From CAYJNO01 sp964371715 (GTDB lineage: Bacteria; Bacillota_I; Bacilli_A; Erysipelotrichales; Erysipelotrichaceae): a stretch of 64,000 bases of DNA. How positions within the stretch are numbered: the stretch's first letter is position 1; every line of letters begins with the position of its first letter. Positions 52,492 through 61,339 of this stretch are shown here, piece by piece. A program made the position numbers and the translations under genes. The stretch spans positions 1 to 64,000 of the forward strand of contig CAYJNO010000006.1 of NCBI GenBank assembly GCA_964371715.1, in the 5' to 3' direction. The notes below the pieces were generated by a model. That model was not told where the DNA came from, ran no database searches, and saw only the letters and a program-made list of their open reading frames with translations.

Positions 52492-53454
52492 TTATACTAA
52501 CTGTTCAAAAAGACGGTATAAATCTTTTTTAGTTATTTTCATTTTATTCATTGCTTCATCAATTGGTGTCGAAACAAGTTCGCCATCAATTATACCAACA
52601 CAGTGTCCACCAATACCATTGATTAATAATTCCATCGCTTTTTCACCCATTCTTGATGCTAAAACACGATCATTTGGTGTAGGACTTCCACCACGTTGTA
52701 TATGCCCTAAAACTGTAGCTCTTCCAGAGAAACTAGTGTGCTCTGAAACTTTTTTAGCTAGTTTATCAACATCAGTAATTTTTTCGGATACTATCATGAT
52801 TGCATGATTTTTCTTTGTTTGATTAGATAAATAGTTTAATTTTTCAATTACTTCTTCTTCATCATATCCAGTTTCTGGTGTGATTAATACTTCGGCACCA
52901 CATGAAATTCCAGAATATACAGCTAAATCACCACACTTATTTCCCATTACTTCAACAACTGAACATCTATGATGTGAACTTGATGTATCTCTAAGTTTAT
53001 CTACTGCAGCTACAATTGTATCTAATGCAGTATCAAATCCTATTGTTAAGTCAGTACCTGGAATATCATTATCAATAGTACCTGGCAAACCAATACAGTT
53101 AACTCCTAAATTTGTTAAAGCTAATGCTCCTCTATAAGATCCATCCCCACCAATTACGACAAGTGCATCAATTTTATTAGCTTTCAACTTTTCTACAGCT
53201 AATTTTTGTACTTCTAAGTCCTTAAATTCGGGTAATCTTGCACTACCTAAGATTGTTCCACCTCTTGATAAGATATCTGAAACATCTTTTTTAGTTAAAT
53301 CTTTGAAATCACCATTAATTAAACCCTTATATCCATCAATAATTCCAACAACTTCAACCCCATGTTTTAAAGCTACTCTAGTTACTGAACGAATACATGC
53401 GTTCATTCCTGGCGAATCTCCACCTGATGTTAAAACTCCAATTTTTCTAATCAT
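52492..53454 (-). CDS. pfkA: 6-phosphofructokinase (ATP)
   Basis: A 320-residue glycolytic enzyme phosphorylating fructose 6-phosphate. TSGGDSPGMN, IGGDGSYRGA, the catalytic PGTIDNDIPGTD and the GHIQRGGSPT segment are all present. A TTG one codon upstream is possible, but the ATG at 53452-53454 is better spaced from the AAAGGAG ribosome binding site. It is the first gene of pfkA-pyk-M32. Confidence 0.98.
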   Translation of the reverse strand: MIRKIGVLTSGGDSPGMNACIRSVTRVALKHGVEVVGIIDGYKGLINGDFKDLTKKDVSDILSRGGTILGSARLPEFKDLEVQKLAVEKLKANKIDALVVIGGDGSYRGALALTNLGVNCIGLPGTIDNDIPGTDLTIGFDTALDTIVAAVDKLRDTSSSHHRCSVVEVMGNKCGDLAVYSGISCGAEVLITPETGYDEEEVIEKLNYLSNQTKKNHAIMIVSEKITDVDKLAKKVSEHTSFSGRATVLGHIQRGGSPTPNDRVLASRMGEKAMELLINGIGGHCVGIIDGELVSTPIDEAMNKMKITKKDLYRLFEQLV

Positions 53455-53472
53455 CAATTTACTCCTTTTACA

Positions 53473-53501
53473 ATTATATATTCTACTACATTTTAAAATA
53501 A
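53473..53501 (-). promoter_or_regulatory. pfkA operon promoter candidate
   Basis: A perfect minus-strand TATAAT (53473-53478) with TTATTT 17 nt upstream (53496-53501), in the short space after the dnaI stop. Confidence 0.45.
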
Positions 53502-53505
53502 ATTT

Positions 53506-54414
53506 CTAGTAATGACGACGATTATTTCCTTCTAATAGATATTCTTTACTTAATGTTTTGATTCGATCTAGAATTCTTCTTTCAACAATTTCATCTTGAT
53601 TGTTTTTATCAGCATTTTTATATCTTTTAGCCAGTAATTCTTGAGGTATGTTACTAGTAAATAAGGTCTTCATACCACGTTGTGCTCGATAGTTCAAAAT
53701 TGGAAAAATTATTTCATCTCTTGACCAAACAGAAAAGTTTTCTGCACCGATATCATCTAATATTAATAAATCAACTTTTTTAGCTTTTTCAATCTCATCT
53801 AAAATATTATCGCTAGTGTAGCCAAACAAACTTTTAAGGTATAATATCCAATCATTTAAATAAATAAATCCAACTTTTTTATTATTTTTAGCAAACAAAT
53901 TAGCAACACAACTTACTAAATATGTTTTTCCAACTCCAACATCACCACAAAGATAAAATCCTTGGCTTGTTGGATTTTTAACCCATCTAATAATATCTAA
54001 TAGAATTGTTTGATATTTGCTATCTTCTTTTTCTGCATCAATATCAAATAAATCTAAACTTTGATATTGTTTAGGCATATAATTTATTATAATATTTGTT
54101 TGATATCCATGTTTTTTATGATCTGTTTTTAAATACTTACATGGTTTAACACTAAGTTCTAAATCAGCATCAATATCTGTAAAGTATCCTTTTAACTTTT
54201 GTGTACATGTATCTAAACTTTTACATTTAGCACATTTAACAATATTACTATGATAATCTACAAGTGAAAATGGACTTTCATATAGTGTATTTATATCAAT
54301 ATTTAATTCATCCATTTTTTGTTTAATAACTTTTACTTTTAATAATTCATCTACTATTTGTTTTTTTTCGTTTGATAAGTCTACATCATTATGAATAATA
54401 TTAATTTTGTCCAT
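53506..54414 (-). CDS. dnaI: Primosomal protein / helicase loader DnaI
   Basis: A 302-residue AAA+ ATPase that loads the replicative helicase at the origin and at restarting forks. The N-terminal helicase-binding part contains cysteines at 61, 64, 70 and 92, consistent with a zinc site. Walker A is GDVGVGKTYL near 155, and Walker B is LLILDDIGAE. It overlaps dnaB by 14 nt, the standard Firmicute dnaB-dnaI arrangement. Confidence 0.95.
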   Translation of the reverse strand: MDKINIIHNDVDLSNEKKQIVDELLKVKVIKQKMDELNIDINTLYESPFSLVDYHSNIVKCAKCKSLDTCTQKLKGYFTDIDADLELSVKPCKYLKTDHKKHGYQTNIIINYMPKQYQSLDLFDIDAEKEDSKYQTILLDIIRWVKNPTSQGFYLCGDVGVGKTYLVSCVANLFAKNNKKVGFIYLNDWILYLKSLFGYTSDNILDEIEKAKKVDLLILDDIGAENFSVWSRDEIIFPILNYRAQRGMKTLFTSNIPQELLAKRYKNADKNNQDEIVERRILDRIKTLSKEYLLEGNNRRHY

Positions 54415-55588
54415 CTTTACCCTCCTTTAACCATTTCTTTAACTCTTCTAATTCATCACTTGTTAAGTCTGCTTTGTTAGATTTATAAATTGGTAGATTA
54501 TATTCTTCTTTTTTCGTAACTATTTTACGATTGTTTTGCGCTGTTTTATAACTTTCATTTAAAAATTTAATTGCTGATTGATAATCACTTACTTTTGCTC
54601 TAATTAACGTAGATGCAACACTTTCAACGTAATTACGTGCTAAACGATTATTTCCAGTTTTTAAACAATATTCAATGATTACATTAATAACATCATTTGG
54701 TAAATTCAATTTAAAGCTTAGATCCTCAATGATTTTCTTTTCAAAATCGACTAATTTGTTTCCGTTTTGATATTGCATTAAAAATTGAATACTTGGTAAT
54801 AAGTATTTATTTTTTGTTTCCTTAACTTTCGGTTTAAATTGTAAAATCGAAGATTCAAATAACTTTTGATCAAATTCTTCTCCATTCACTAGTAACAAAG
54901 AGATGATTTGATTCATTTCTTTAATTGTAATCCCATATAGACTTCCATATTTTGCAATTAAGTCCAAGTTTTCTCTTGTACGAAATTTAGAAGGAAATAA
55001 AAATTCAGTAGTCATACTTAATAAACCTTCAATATCATATTCCCAATTCATTTGATTATTTTTAAAGATATTAGCATTAAAATATTTAAGTTCTTGATCT
55101 TCATGATATTGAAAATCTTTTAATCTTTCCATATCAAAGCTTTTACTTATATTTTGATATTCCTTCTTATCAATAAGTTTATTTTGAAATTTTAATGAAT
55201 TATTATATAACTCATTTGGTCCAATCTTACTTATTAAAAGACGTGATAGTATATTATTACTCATGAATTTCTCATAACTTAGAGGTTTGTTTAAAACAAA
55301 TAAATATAGATTGACACTTGTTTTATGTAGATATGTCTTTAATAGTGAAAACTGTTCTAAATTATTTAATATTTGTAATAATTCATAATGATCTACACTT
55401 GCTAATTTATATAAACGCTCTAATTTTTGACTATTATAAGCTATATTTTTTTCACTGTACAATAAAAAATAAAGGCTCAAAGCTTTTAATCCAATTAACG
55501 GTTGATATAAACTACAAAGAGTATTTATATCACTTTCATGTAGTTGTTGATTAAATTCTATTTGATAAGAATCTTCAATCTTTGTCAT
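54401..55588 (-). CDS. dnaB: Replication initiation and membrane attachment protein DnaB
   Basis: A 395-residue protein of the Gram-positive DnaB/DnaD family, not the helicase. It acts with DnaD and DnaI in helicase loading. The N-terminal segment DINTLCSLYQPLIGLKALSL is the winged-helix part. A C-terminal DnaD-like region contains YQSAIKFLNESYKTAQ. Identification rests on this pattern and on the dnaI neighbour. It overlaps coaE by 14 nt. Confidence 0.88.
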   Translation of the reverse strand: MTKIEDSYQIEFNQQLHESDINTLCSLYQPLIGLKALSLYFLLYSEKNIAYNSQKLERLYKLASVDHYELLQILNNLEQFSLLKTYLHKTSVNLYLFVLNKPLSYEKFMSNNILSRLLISKIGPNELYNNSLKFQNKLIDKKEYQNISKSFDMERLKDFQYHEDQELKYFNANIFKNNQMNWEYDIEGLLSMTTEFLFPSKFRTRENLDLIAKYGSLYGITIKEMNQIISLLLVNGEEFDQKLFESSILQFKPKVKETKNKYLLPSIQFLMQYQNGNKLVDFEKKIIEDLSFKLNLPNDVINVIIEYCLKTGNNRLARNYVESVASTLIRAKVSDYQSAIKFLNESYKTAQNNRKIVTKKEEYNLPIYKSNKADLTSDELEELKKWLKEGKDGQN

Positions 55589-56171
55589 TTAAATTCTCCT
55601 TTATCCAATTTTCAGTATTTTTAATTAAACTATCGATATCTGCATTATTACTTATAATGACATCAGCTTTTTCTTCTTTTATTTTTAGTGGAATTTGTTT
55701 TTTACTAATACTTTCAATTTTTTCAATACTCCAACCTTTTTTTAATAAACGTTTATACCTTAATTCTTCATTTGTACTAACTACAATGATTATATCGAAA
55801 TATTTCTCAAACCCTACTTCAAAAAGTAGTGGTATTTCAGCAATAGCAATAGTATTTTGTTGTAAAAACAATTGCATTTTAGCTAAAATAATAGGATGCA
55901 TAAACTGATTTAGCTTAATAACATTTTCATCATTAGCGAATATTATTGCACTTAGTTTACTCCTCACTATTGCATCATTTTCAATACATTCTTCAAAGTT
56001 TTCTTTAATAAAGTTATAGACATTAATATTATTGTTTAATAATTCATGTGTCACTAAATCCGCATTAAAAACAGGAAAATTATTATCCTCGAATACTTTG
56101 GTAACACTTGATTTACCAGAGCCTACTATTCCTGTAATTGCAATTTTAAGCTTATTTTTGACAGTTTTCAC
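55575..56171 (-). CDS. coaE: Dephospho-CoA kinase
   Basis: A 198-residue kinase for the last step of coenzyme A synthesis. The P-loop GIVGSGKSSV lies near the N-terminus, and DADLV-type FNADLVTHELL, HPIILAKM and PLLFEVGFEKYFD follow. The frame is open 23 codons further upstream inside mutM, but that extension has no family match. GTG at 56169-56171, with AGAGG 11 nt before it, is the best start. It then overlaps the mutM end by 20 nt. Confidence 0.95.
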   Translation of the reverse strand: MKTVKNKLKIAITGIVGSGKSSVTKVFEDNNFPVFNADLVTHELLNNNINVYNFIKENFEECIENDAIVRSKLSAIIFANDENVIKLNQFMHPIILAKMQLFLQQNTIAIAEIPLLFEVGFEKYFDIIIVVSTNEELRYKRLLKKGWSIEKIESISKKQIPLKIKEEKADVIISNNADIDSLIKNTENWIKENLNDKD

Positions 56172-56961
56172 AATAATAAGTACCTCTTCCTCCAACTTTA
56201 GTTTTTTGAATCTTTGTTTCACAAACAGGGCATGGTTCATTATACTTTGTATGAACTTTTAATTGTAGCTGAAATAATCCATTTACACCTAATGATGATG
56301 TATATGATCTTATTGTAGTTCCACCAGCTTTAATAGCTCCATTTAGTATATGCTTAGTATACTTTATTAAATCTAACTTTTCTTCTTCTGTTAAACTATT
56401 TGCACTTCTTGTTGGCAATACTTTAATTCTAAAACAGATTTCATCTGCATAGATATTCCCTATACCTGCAACAAAGTTTTGATTTAATAACTCTTCTTTT
56501 ATGGTTTTTTTACTACGATCTAATTTTTGATTTACATATGCTAAATTGAAATCTTCACTAAATGGTTCAGGTCCAAGGTTTTTAAATATATCATAATTAT
56601 CTTGAATTTTAATTACTTCCATTTTACCAAATTTTCTTACATCATGATATCTTAAATCAAAGTCATCTAATTTAAATATAACATGTGTATGTTTACGAAT
56701 TTCATCATTAGTATCTTCAATAAAGTACTTACCTTCCATTCGAAGATGAGATATCATTGTTACATCTTCTAATTCAAACAATAAATATTTACCTCTTCTT
56801 TTAAAGTCTGTAAATTTTTTATTTATTAACAATCTTTTAAATTCATCAATATCTTGATCAATTATATTGTCCCATAATACATTAATATCATTTATTCTTT
56901 GACCTTTGATTCTTAATTCTAAGGTCTTTAATACGGTTTCAACCTCTGGTAATTCTGGCAT
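56152..56961 (-). CDS. mutM: Formamidopyrimidine-DNA glycosylase
   Basis: A 269-residue base-excision repair enzyme removing 8-oxoguanine and related lesions. The N-terminal MPELPEVETV gives the catalytic Pro and Glu. The helix-two-turn-helix region with NQNFVAGIGNIYADEI and the C-terminal zinc finger CPVCETK...CENC are intact. It starts right at the polA stop, as in many Firmicutes. Confidence 0.98.
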   Translation of the reverse strand: MPELPEVETVLKTLELRIKGQRINDINVLWDNIIDQDIDEFKRLLINKKFTDFKRRGKYLLFELEDVTMISHLRMEGKYFIEDTNDEIRKHTHVIFKLDDFDLRYHDVRKFGKMEVIKIQDNYDIFKNLGPEPFSEDFNLAYVNQKLDRSKKTIKEELLNQNFVAGIGNIYADEICFRIKVLPTRSANSLTEEEKLDLIKYTKHILNGAIKAGGTTIRSYTSSLGVNGLFQLQLKVHTKYNEPCPVCETKIQKTKVGGRGTYYCENCQK

Positions 56962-59570
56962 TATTTAGCTTCCAGCCATGAATTTCCTACACTTAAATCA
57001 GCTTTTAAAATAACTGTTAATTTCATAGCATTCTCCATTTCTTCGACTACTAACTTCTTCATAACCTCAACTTCATCTTTAGCACATTCAAATATTAGTT
57101 CATCGTGTACCTGTAAAATCATTTTTGATTTTAAATTTGCAGCTTTCATTGCTTTATAAACATTTACCATGGCAATTTTTATTAAATCTGCTGCCGACCC
57201 TTGAATTGGGGTATTCATTATTGTTCTTTTACCAAACTCTTTAGTCATAAAGTTAGAAGAGTTAATTTCTTCAATATATCTTTTACGTTTTAAAATAGTT
57301 TCAACATAACCATTTTCTTTACAAAAATCAATTTCTTTATCAAAATATGCTTTAATATTTGGATAAGTCTTAAAATAATTATCAATAAAATCTTTGGCAT
57401 CATTATTACTTACATCAATTTGAGTGGCAAGCGTAAATTGTGTCATTCCATATATAATACCAAAATTTATTGCTTTAGCTTTTCTTCTAAGTTCAGATGT
57501 AACATCTTCAATGGCTACACCAAAGACTTCAGATGCTGTTTTAGTATGAATATCTATATCATTATTAAAAGCTTCTATTAAGTTACCCTCATTTGCTAAA
57601 TGGGCTAACATTCTAAGTTCTACTTGTGAATAGTCACATGTTAGTAATATATTATTTTCACTTGGAATAAAGGCTTCTCTTATTTCTTTGGTTTCTTCAT
57701 CTCTTACACTGATGTTTTGTAAATTTGGTTCAATCGATGAAAGTCTACCTGTTAAAGTTGCAGTCTGTTTAAATATTGTATGAATTTTTTCATCCTTTTT
57801 CACAAACTTCTTTAAACCTTCTGCATATGTACTATATAATTTAGAGTATTTACGATATTCTAAAATTAAATTAATAATTGGGCTTGCATCAACTAATTTT
57901 TCTAATTGATCTACAGAAGTACTTCTTTTTTTATTTGCCTTTAATCCTAAATCATCAAATAAAACCACTGCTAATTGCATTGGTGAATTAATATTAAATT
58001 CTTTATTAGCAATTTCATAAATTTCTTTTTGTAATAATAACATTTTATTTTCAGTTTTTTCTGAGATTTCATCTAACTTAGACATATCAACTTTAATCCC
58101 ATTATTTTCCATTTCAAATAGAATCTTACACAATGGTTGTTCAACATTAAATAACAAGTTTGAAACTTCATTATTATCAAATGAAAGTTTTACAATGTTT
58201 TTTATTTTTTCTAAATTATTTAATTTTTCGAAAACAAATGCAACAAGTTCATTATCATCTAAGTCTTTTCTTCTAAGTTGTGTACCATATACATCTTTAA
58301 TCGTATATCTATTCTGTAAATTTAAATTATCTACTATATCTTCATATGACATATATTTAGTATTTACAATAAAACTAGCTAACAATAAGTCAAAAACATT
58401 ATCATTTAATTCAATGCTAGTTTTATCTAAGATATGTAATATATTTTTATAATCAAAAATATATTTCAATTTATCTGATTTTAAATATGTTAATAATTTT
58501 TCATCTTTTAATAAATCATCATAATAGATAAATTCCATTTGCTCATTATATTTAATACCTAAACCATAAAATTCACCATTAAAATAATCATAAGGATCTT
58601 TTTCAAAGAATAAGTATGCTTCTTCTTGTAGTAAGTCTTCTGTTATGTTACTTACATACGTTACATCTGGTGTATGATATTCAATAGCAATTTCTTCATC
58701 ACTTTGTCTTAAATTTTTGATTTTTTCAGCTTTTGAACCCATTTCATACTTAATAAAGAATTGATATAAAGTATCATAATTTAAATCAAGCTTTAAAGAT
58801 TCTAAATCTACATCTAAGTCAATATCTGTTTTAATTGTTGCTAAAGTCTTTGACATATAACATATTTCTTGATTATCATTCAATTTATTATGAAGACTTC
58901 CTTTAATCTCACTAATATTATTATAAATATTTTCAATAGATTCATATTGTGTTAATAATTTGATTGCTGTTTTTTCACCAACACCTTTAACCCCTGGAAT
59001 ATTATCTGATGGGTCACCCATTAACGCTTTTAAATCAATTATTTGTAATGGTTTCAGTGTATATCTTTCAAATAATTCAGTAGAAGTATAAACATCTATT
59101 TCACTAACCCCATTTTTGGGCATTAAAATTTTAGTATTATCATCAATTAATTGGAATAAGTCTTTATCTCCGCTAATGATTTCAATATCAATATCTTGAT
59201 ATTTTTTCGCCATTGATCCTATAATGTCATCAGCTTCATAATCATCAAATTCCATAAATTTAATATTATAAGCACAAAATAGTTCTCTTGTGATTTCAAA
59301 TTGTGGAATTAACTCTTCAGGCAACTCTTTTCTTGTCCCTTTATACCCGTCAAACAACTTATGCCTAAATGTTTGTTTTCCTTTATCTAATGCAATTAAG
59401 ACATAGTCTGGATTGCTTTGTTTTAATACTTTATCAAGCATAGAAGATAAAGTAAAAACAGCATTAACTGGAATATTATTTGAAGTTTTCATCATTCTTG
59501 TAAAAGTTGCATAAAATGCTCTAAACAATAATGAATTTCCATCTATTAATAATAATTTTTTCATTTTCAT
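56961..59570 (-). CDS. polA: DNA polymerase I
   Basis: An 869-residue repair and Okazaki-fragment polymerase. The N-terminal 5'-3' nuclease has LLLIDGNSLLFRAFYA, the YEADDIIGS segment and GDPSDNIPGV. The central region (about 300-470) has no clear DxE motif, so the 3'-5' proofreading domain looks inactive, as in Bacillus-type enzymes. The polymerase motifs A (CDYSQVELRML), B (KAINFGIIYG) and C (QVHDELIFE) are intact. Two close ATG codons are possible starts. It begins just 14 nt after a terminator, so its promoter is not obvious. Confidence 0.98.
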   Translation of the reverse strand: MKMKKLLLIDGNSLLFRAFYATFTRMMKTSNNIPVNAVFTLSSMLDKVLKQSNPDYVLIALDKGKQTFRHKLFDGYKGTRKELPEELIPQFEITRELFCAYNIKFMEFDDYEADDIIGSMAKKYQDIDIEIISGDKDLFQLIDDNTKILMPKNGVSEIDVYTSTELFERYTLKPLQIIDLKALMGDPSDNIPGVKGVGEKTAIKLLTQYESIENIYNNISEIKGSLHNKLNDNQEICYMSKTLATIKTDIDLDVDLESLKLDLNYDTLYQFFIKYEMGSKAEKIKNLRQSDEEIAIEYHTPDVTYVSNITEDLLQEEAYLFFEKDPYDYFNGEFYGLGIKYNEQMEFIYYDDLLKDEKLLTYLKSDKLKYIFDYKNILHILDKTSIELNDNVFDLLLASFIVNTKYMSYEDIVDNLNLQNRYTIKDVYGTQLRRKDLDDNELVAFVFEKLNNLEKIKNIVKLSFDNNEVSNLLFNVEQPLCKILFEMENNGIKVDMSKLDEISEKTENKMLLLQKEIYEIANKEFNINSPMQLAVVLFDDLGLKANKKRSTSVDQLEKLVDASPIINLILEYRKYSKLYSTYAEGLKKFVKKDEKIHTIFKQTATLTGRLSSIEPNLQNISVRDEETKEIREAFIPSENNILLTCDYSQVELRMLAHLANEGNLIEAFNNDIDIHTKTASEVFGVAIEDVTSELRRKAKAINFGIIYGMTQFTLATQIDVSNNDAKDFIDNYFKTYPNIKAYFDKEIDFCKENGYVETILKRKRYIEEINSSNFMTKEFGKRTIMNTPIQGSAADLIKIAMVNVYKAMKAANLKSKMILQVHDELIFECAKDEVEVMKKLVVEEMENAMKLTVILKADLSVGNSWLEAK

Positions 59571-59583
59571 TCTCTTTTCTAAA

Positions 59584-59607
59584 ATAAGCCGATATTATTC
59601 GGCTTAT
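59584..59607 (-). terminator. Terminator after the ZnuA-like lipoprotein gene
   Basis: A 9-bp GC-containing stem (59584-59592 with 59599-59607) followed by a T-rich run on the minus strand, 15 nt after the lipoprotein stop and just before polA. Confidence 0.8.
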
Positions 59608-59621
59608 AATTTTGTTATTTA

Positions 59622-60653
59622 TTAATTTTCTTCATCTGAAGTTTCTAGTTCTTCATCGACTTCTTCATCAACAATTTTTTCTTCACCAATATTTACTATC
59701 ATATTAGATAATGTAGCTAAATTTTCATACATGATAGACATATAGTTTTGATTTTGATCTCTTTGTGATGTTGTTAAGCTAGATAAGTTTGATAAATTAA
59801 CTCTTGTTAAATTAAGTGTATCTTCAACATAATTAAATAGCTCAATCATATCAGGAGTCATATTAGGTTCATAAACAATATATTGAACATTATCTTTTTC
59901 AATACGTTCCATAATAATTGCTAATTGCTCCTCTGTTGGTAATGCACCATATTGTGATAAAATTAATGGATATACCTGAAATCCATAATTTTTTTGCCAG
60001 TTACCAAAACTTGCAGTCATACTTACAAACTTTATCTCTTGATTATTTTCTTTTAATGAAGTCGATAATTTTTGATATTCAGAATCTAAAGTATATAGTT
60101 CAAGTTCTAATTTTTCATAATTTTCATTAAATTCGCTAGCTTTTTCAGCATAATTGCTTGTGAAATATGTATTCATGTCTTTAGCAATAGATAACATCGC
60201 AATTGGATCTATCCACAAAAATAAGTCTCTATTAGTTGTGTCAATCGTTTCAAAGACTTCTCCTGTATAATATGGTCCTTCAATAAATGTTTCATTACCT
60301 TCAACTAAGACTCTTGTATATCTTTGGAATGGATAAATAGCATTCAATACCGATACATCATCAATAATAACACCAGTATCTTCTATATCTTCCATATAGA
60401 TATCAATATATGGTTCTAAGTCACCAATATGGTAAAATATTGAACTATTCTCTAATGTCTCTTGATAGTTATATAATAATGTTGACCTTTGTACAATTTC
60501 ATCAGTTTGTATCGATACTACTTCAAATTCGCCATCTGTTATTCGCTCTAATAAATAGCCTAAAGGATACACAGTATAGGCAATTTGTTGTTTCTCAATT
60601 GCACAACTAGTCAATAACATTAAGCTTATTAGCAATATAAATAATTTTTTCAT
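59622..60653 (-). CDS. ZnuA-like (cluster A-I) substrate-binding lipoprotein lacking metal histidines
   Basis: A 343-residue exported lipoprotein with lipobox LTSC near residue 17 and an acidic C-terminal tail. The fold pattern is that of zinc/manganese ABC binding proteins: AYTVYPLGYLLERI, then LFLWIDP where DPHxWLDP is usual, then SMTASFGNWQKNYGFQ where a His-Asp-Ala-Phe is usual. I do not see the three metal-binding histidines, so it may not bind zinc in the usual way. No ABC ATPase or permease is adjacent. ATG at 60651-60653 is chosen; the in-frame GTG upstream is part of the ribosome binding site. It follows deoC. Confidence 0.72.
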   Translation of the reverse strand: MKKLFILLISLMLLTSCAIEKQQIAYTVYPLGYLLERITDGEFEVVSIQTDEIVQRSTLLYNYQETLENSSIFYHIGDLEPYIDIYMEDIEDTGVIIDDVSVLNAIYPFQRYTRVLVEGNETFIEGPYYTGEVFETIDTTNRDLFLWIDPIAMLSIAKDMNTYFTSNYAEKASEFNENYEKLELELYTLDSEYQKLSTSLKENNQEIKFVSMTASFGNWQKNYGFQVYPLILSQYGALPTEEQLAIIMERIEKDNVQYIVYEPNMTPDMIELFNYVEDTLNLTRVNLSNLSSLTTSQRDQNQNYMSIMYENLATLSNMIVNIGEEKIVDEEVDEELETSDEEN

Positions 60654-60676
60654 ATTTTGCACCTTCTTTTTTGCGC

Positions 60677-61339
60677 TTAATATCCGCCTTTTACTTCCTC
60701 ATTACTCATTAACTTAACTCCAGAACTTGTTCCAATACGATTGGCTCCAGCTTTAACCATTTCTTCTAAATCTTCAAAACTTCTTACTCCACCTGCAGCT
60801 TTAATTAAGCAATTATCTGCAACGCATTCTTTTAATAATTTTACATCTTCAATAGTTGCACCACTTGTACTAAAACCAGTACTTGTTTTAACAAAATCTG
60901 CTTTAGCTTCTAAAATAGCTTTACAAGCCATTCTTTTTTCTTCTTCAGTTAATAAACATGTTTCAATAATAACTTTTAACACTTTATCTCCACATGCAGC
61001 TTTAATAGCTTTAATTTCTTCTACTATATAATCATATTTTCCATCTTTTAATGCTCCAATATTAATGACCATATCAATTTCATCAGCACCTTTGCTAATA
61101 GCATCTTTAGTTTCAAATACTTTTGATTCAGTAGTCATTGAACCTAATGGGAACCCAATTACTGTACATACTAAAACATCAGTATCTTTTAAAGCATTAT
61201 GACAGTGGCTAATCCAATAAGGATTTACACATACTGATTTAAAATCAAATTTTATAGCTTCCTCAATTAACACATCAATTTGTGCTTGTACACTATTTTG
61301 TTTTAATAATGTATGATCAATATATTTATTATAATTCAT
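60677..61339 (-). CDS. deoC: Deoxyribose-phosphate aldolase
   Basis: A 220-residue class I aldolase splitting 2-deoxyribose 5-phosphate into glyceraldehyde 3-phosphate and acetaldehyde. The Schiff-base lysine is in FVKTSTGF near residue 151. IDHTLLKQ at the N-terminus, VIGFPLGS and KAAGGVRSFED are also conserved. It overlaps the murE end by 11 nt, an unusual partner for deoC, which more often sits with other nucleoside-catabolic genes. Confidence 0.96.
   Translation of the reverse strand: MNYNKYIDHTLLKQNSVQAQIDVLIEEAIKFDFKSVCVNPYWISHCHNALKDTDVLVCTVIGFPLGSMTTESKVFETKDAISKGADEIDMVINIGALKDGKYDYIVEEIKAIKAACGDKVLKVIIETCLLTEEEKRMACKAILEAKADFVKTSTGFSTSGATIEDVKLLKECVADNCLIKAAGGVRSFEDLEEMVKAGANRIGTSSGVKLMSNEEVKGGY

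Noticed and set aside
56172..56240. Upstream extension of coaE into mutM
   Set aside because: The residues are an alternative-frame reading of the mutM zinc-finger end. The kinase starts naturally near the GTG at 56169-56171.
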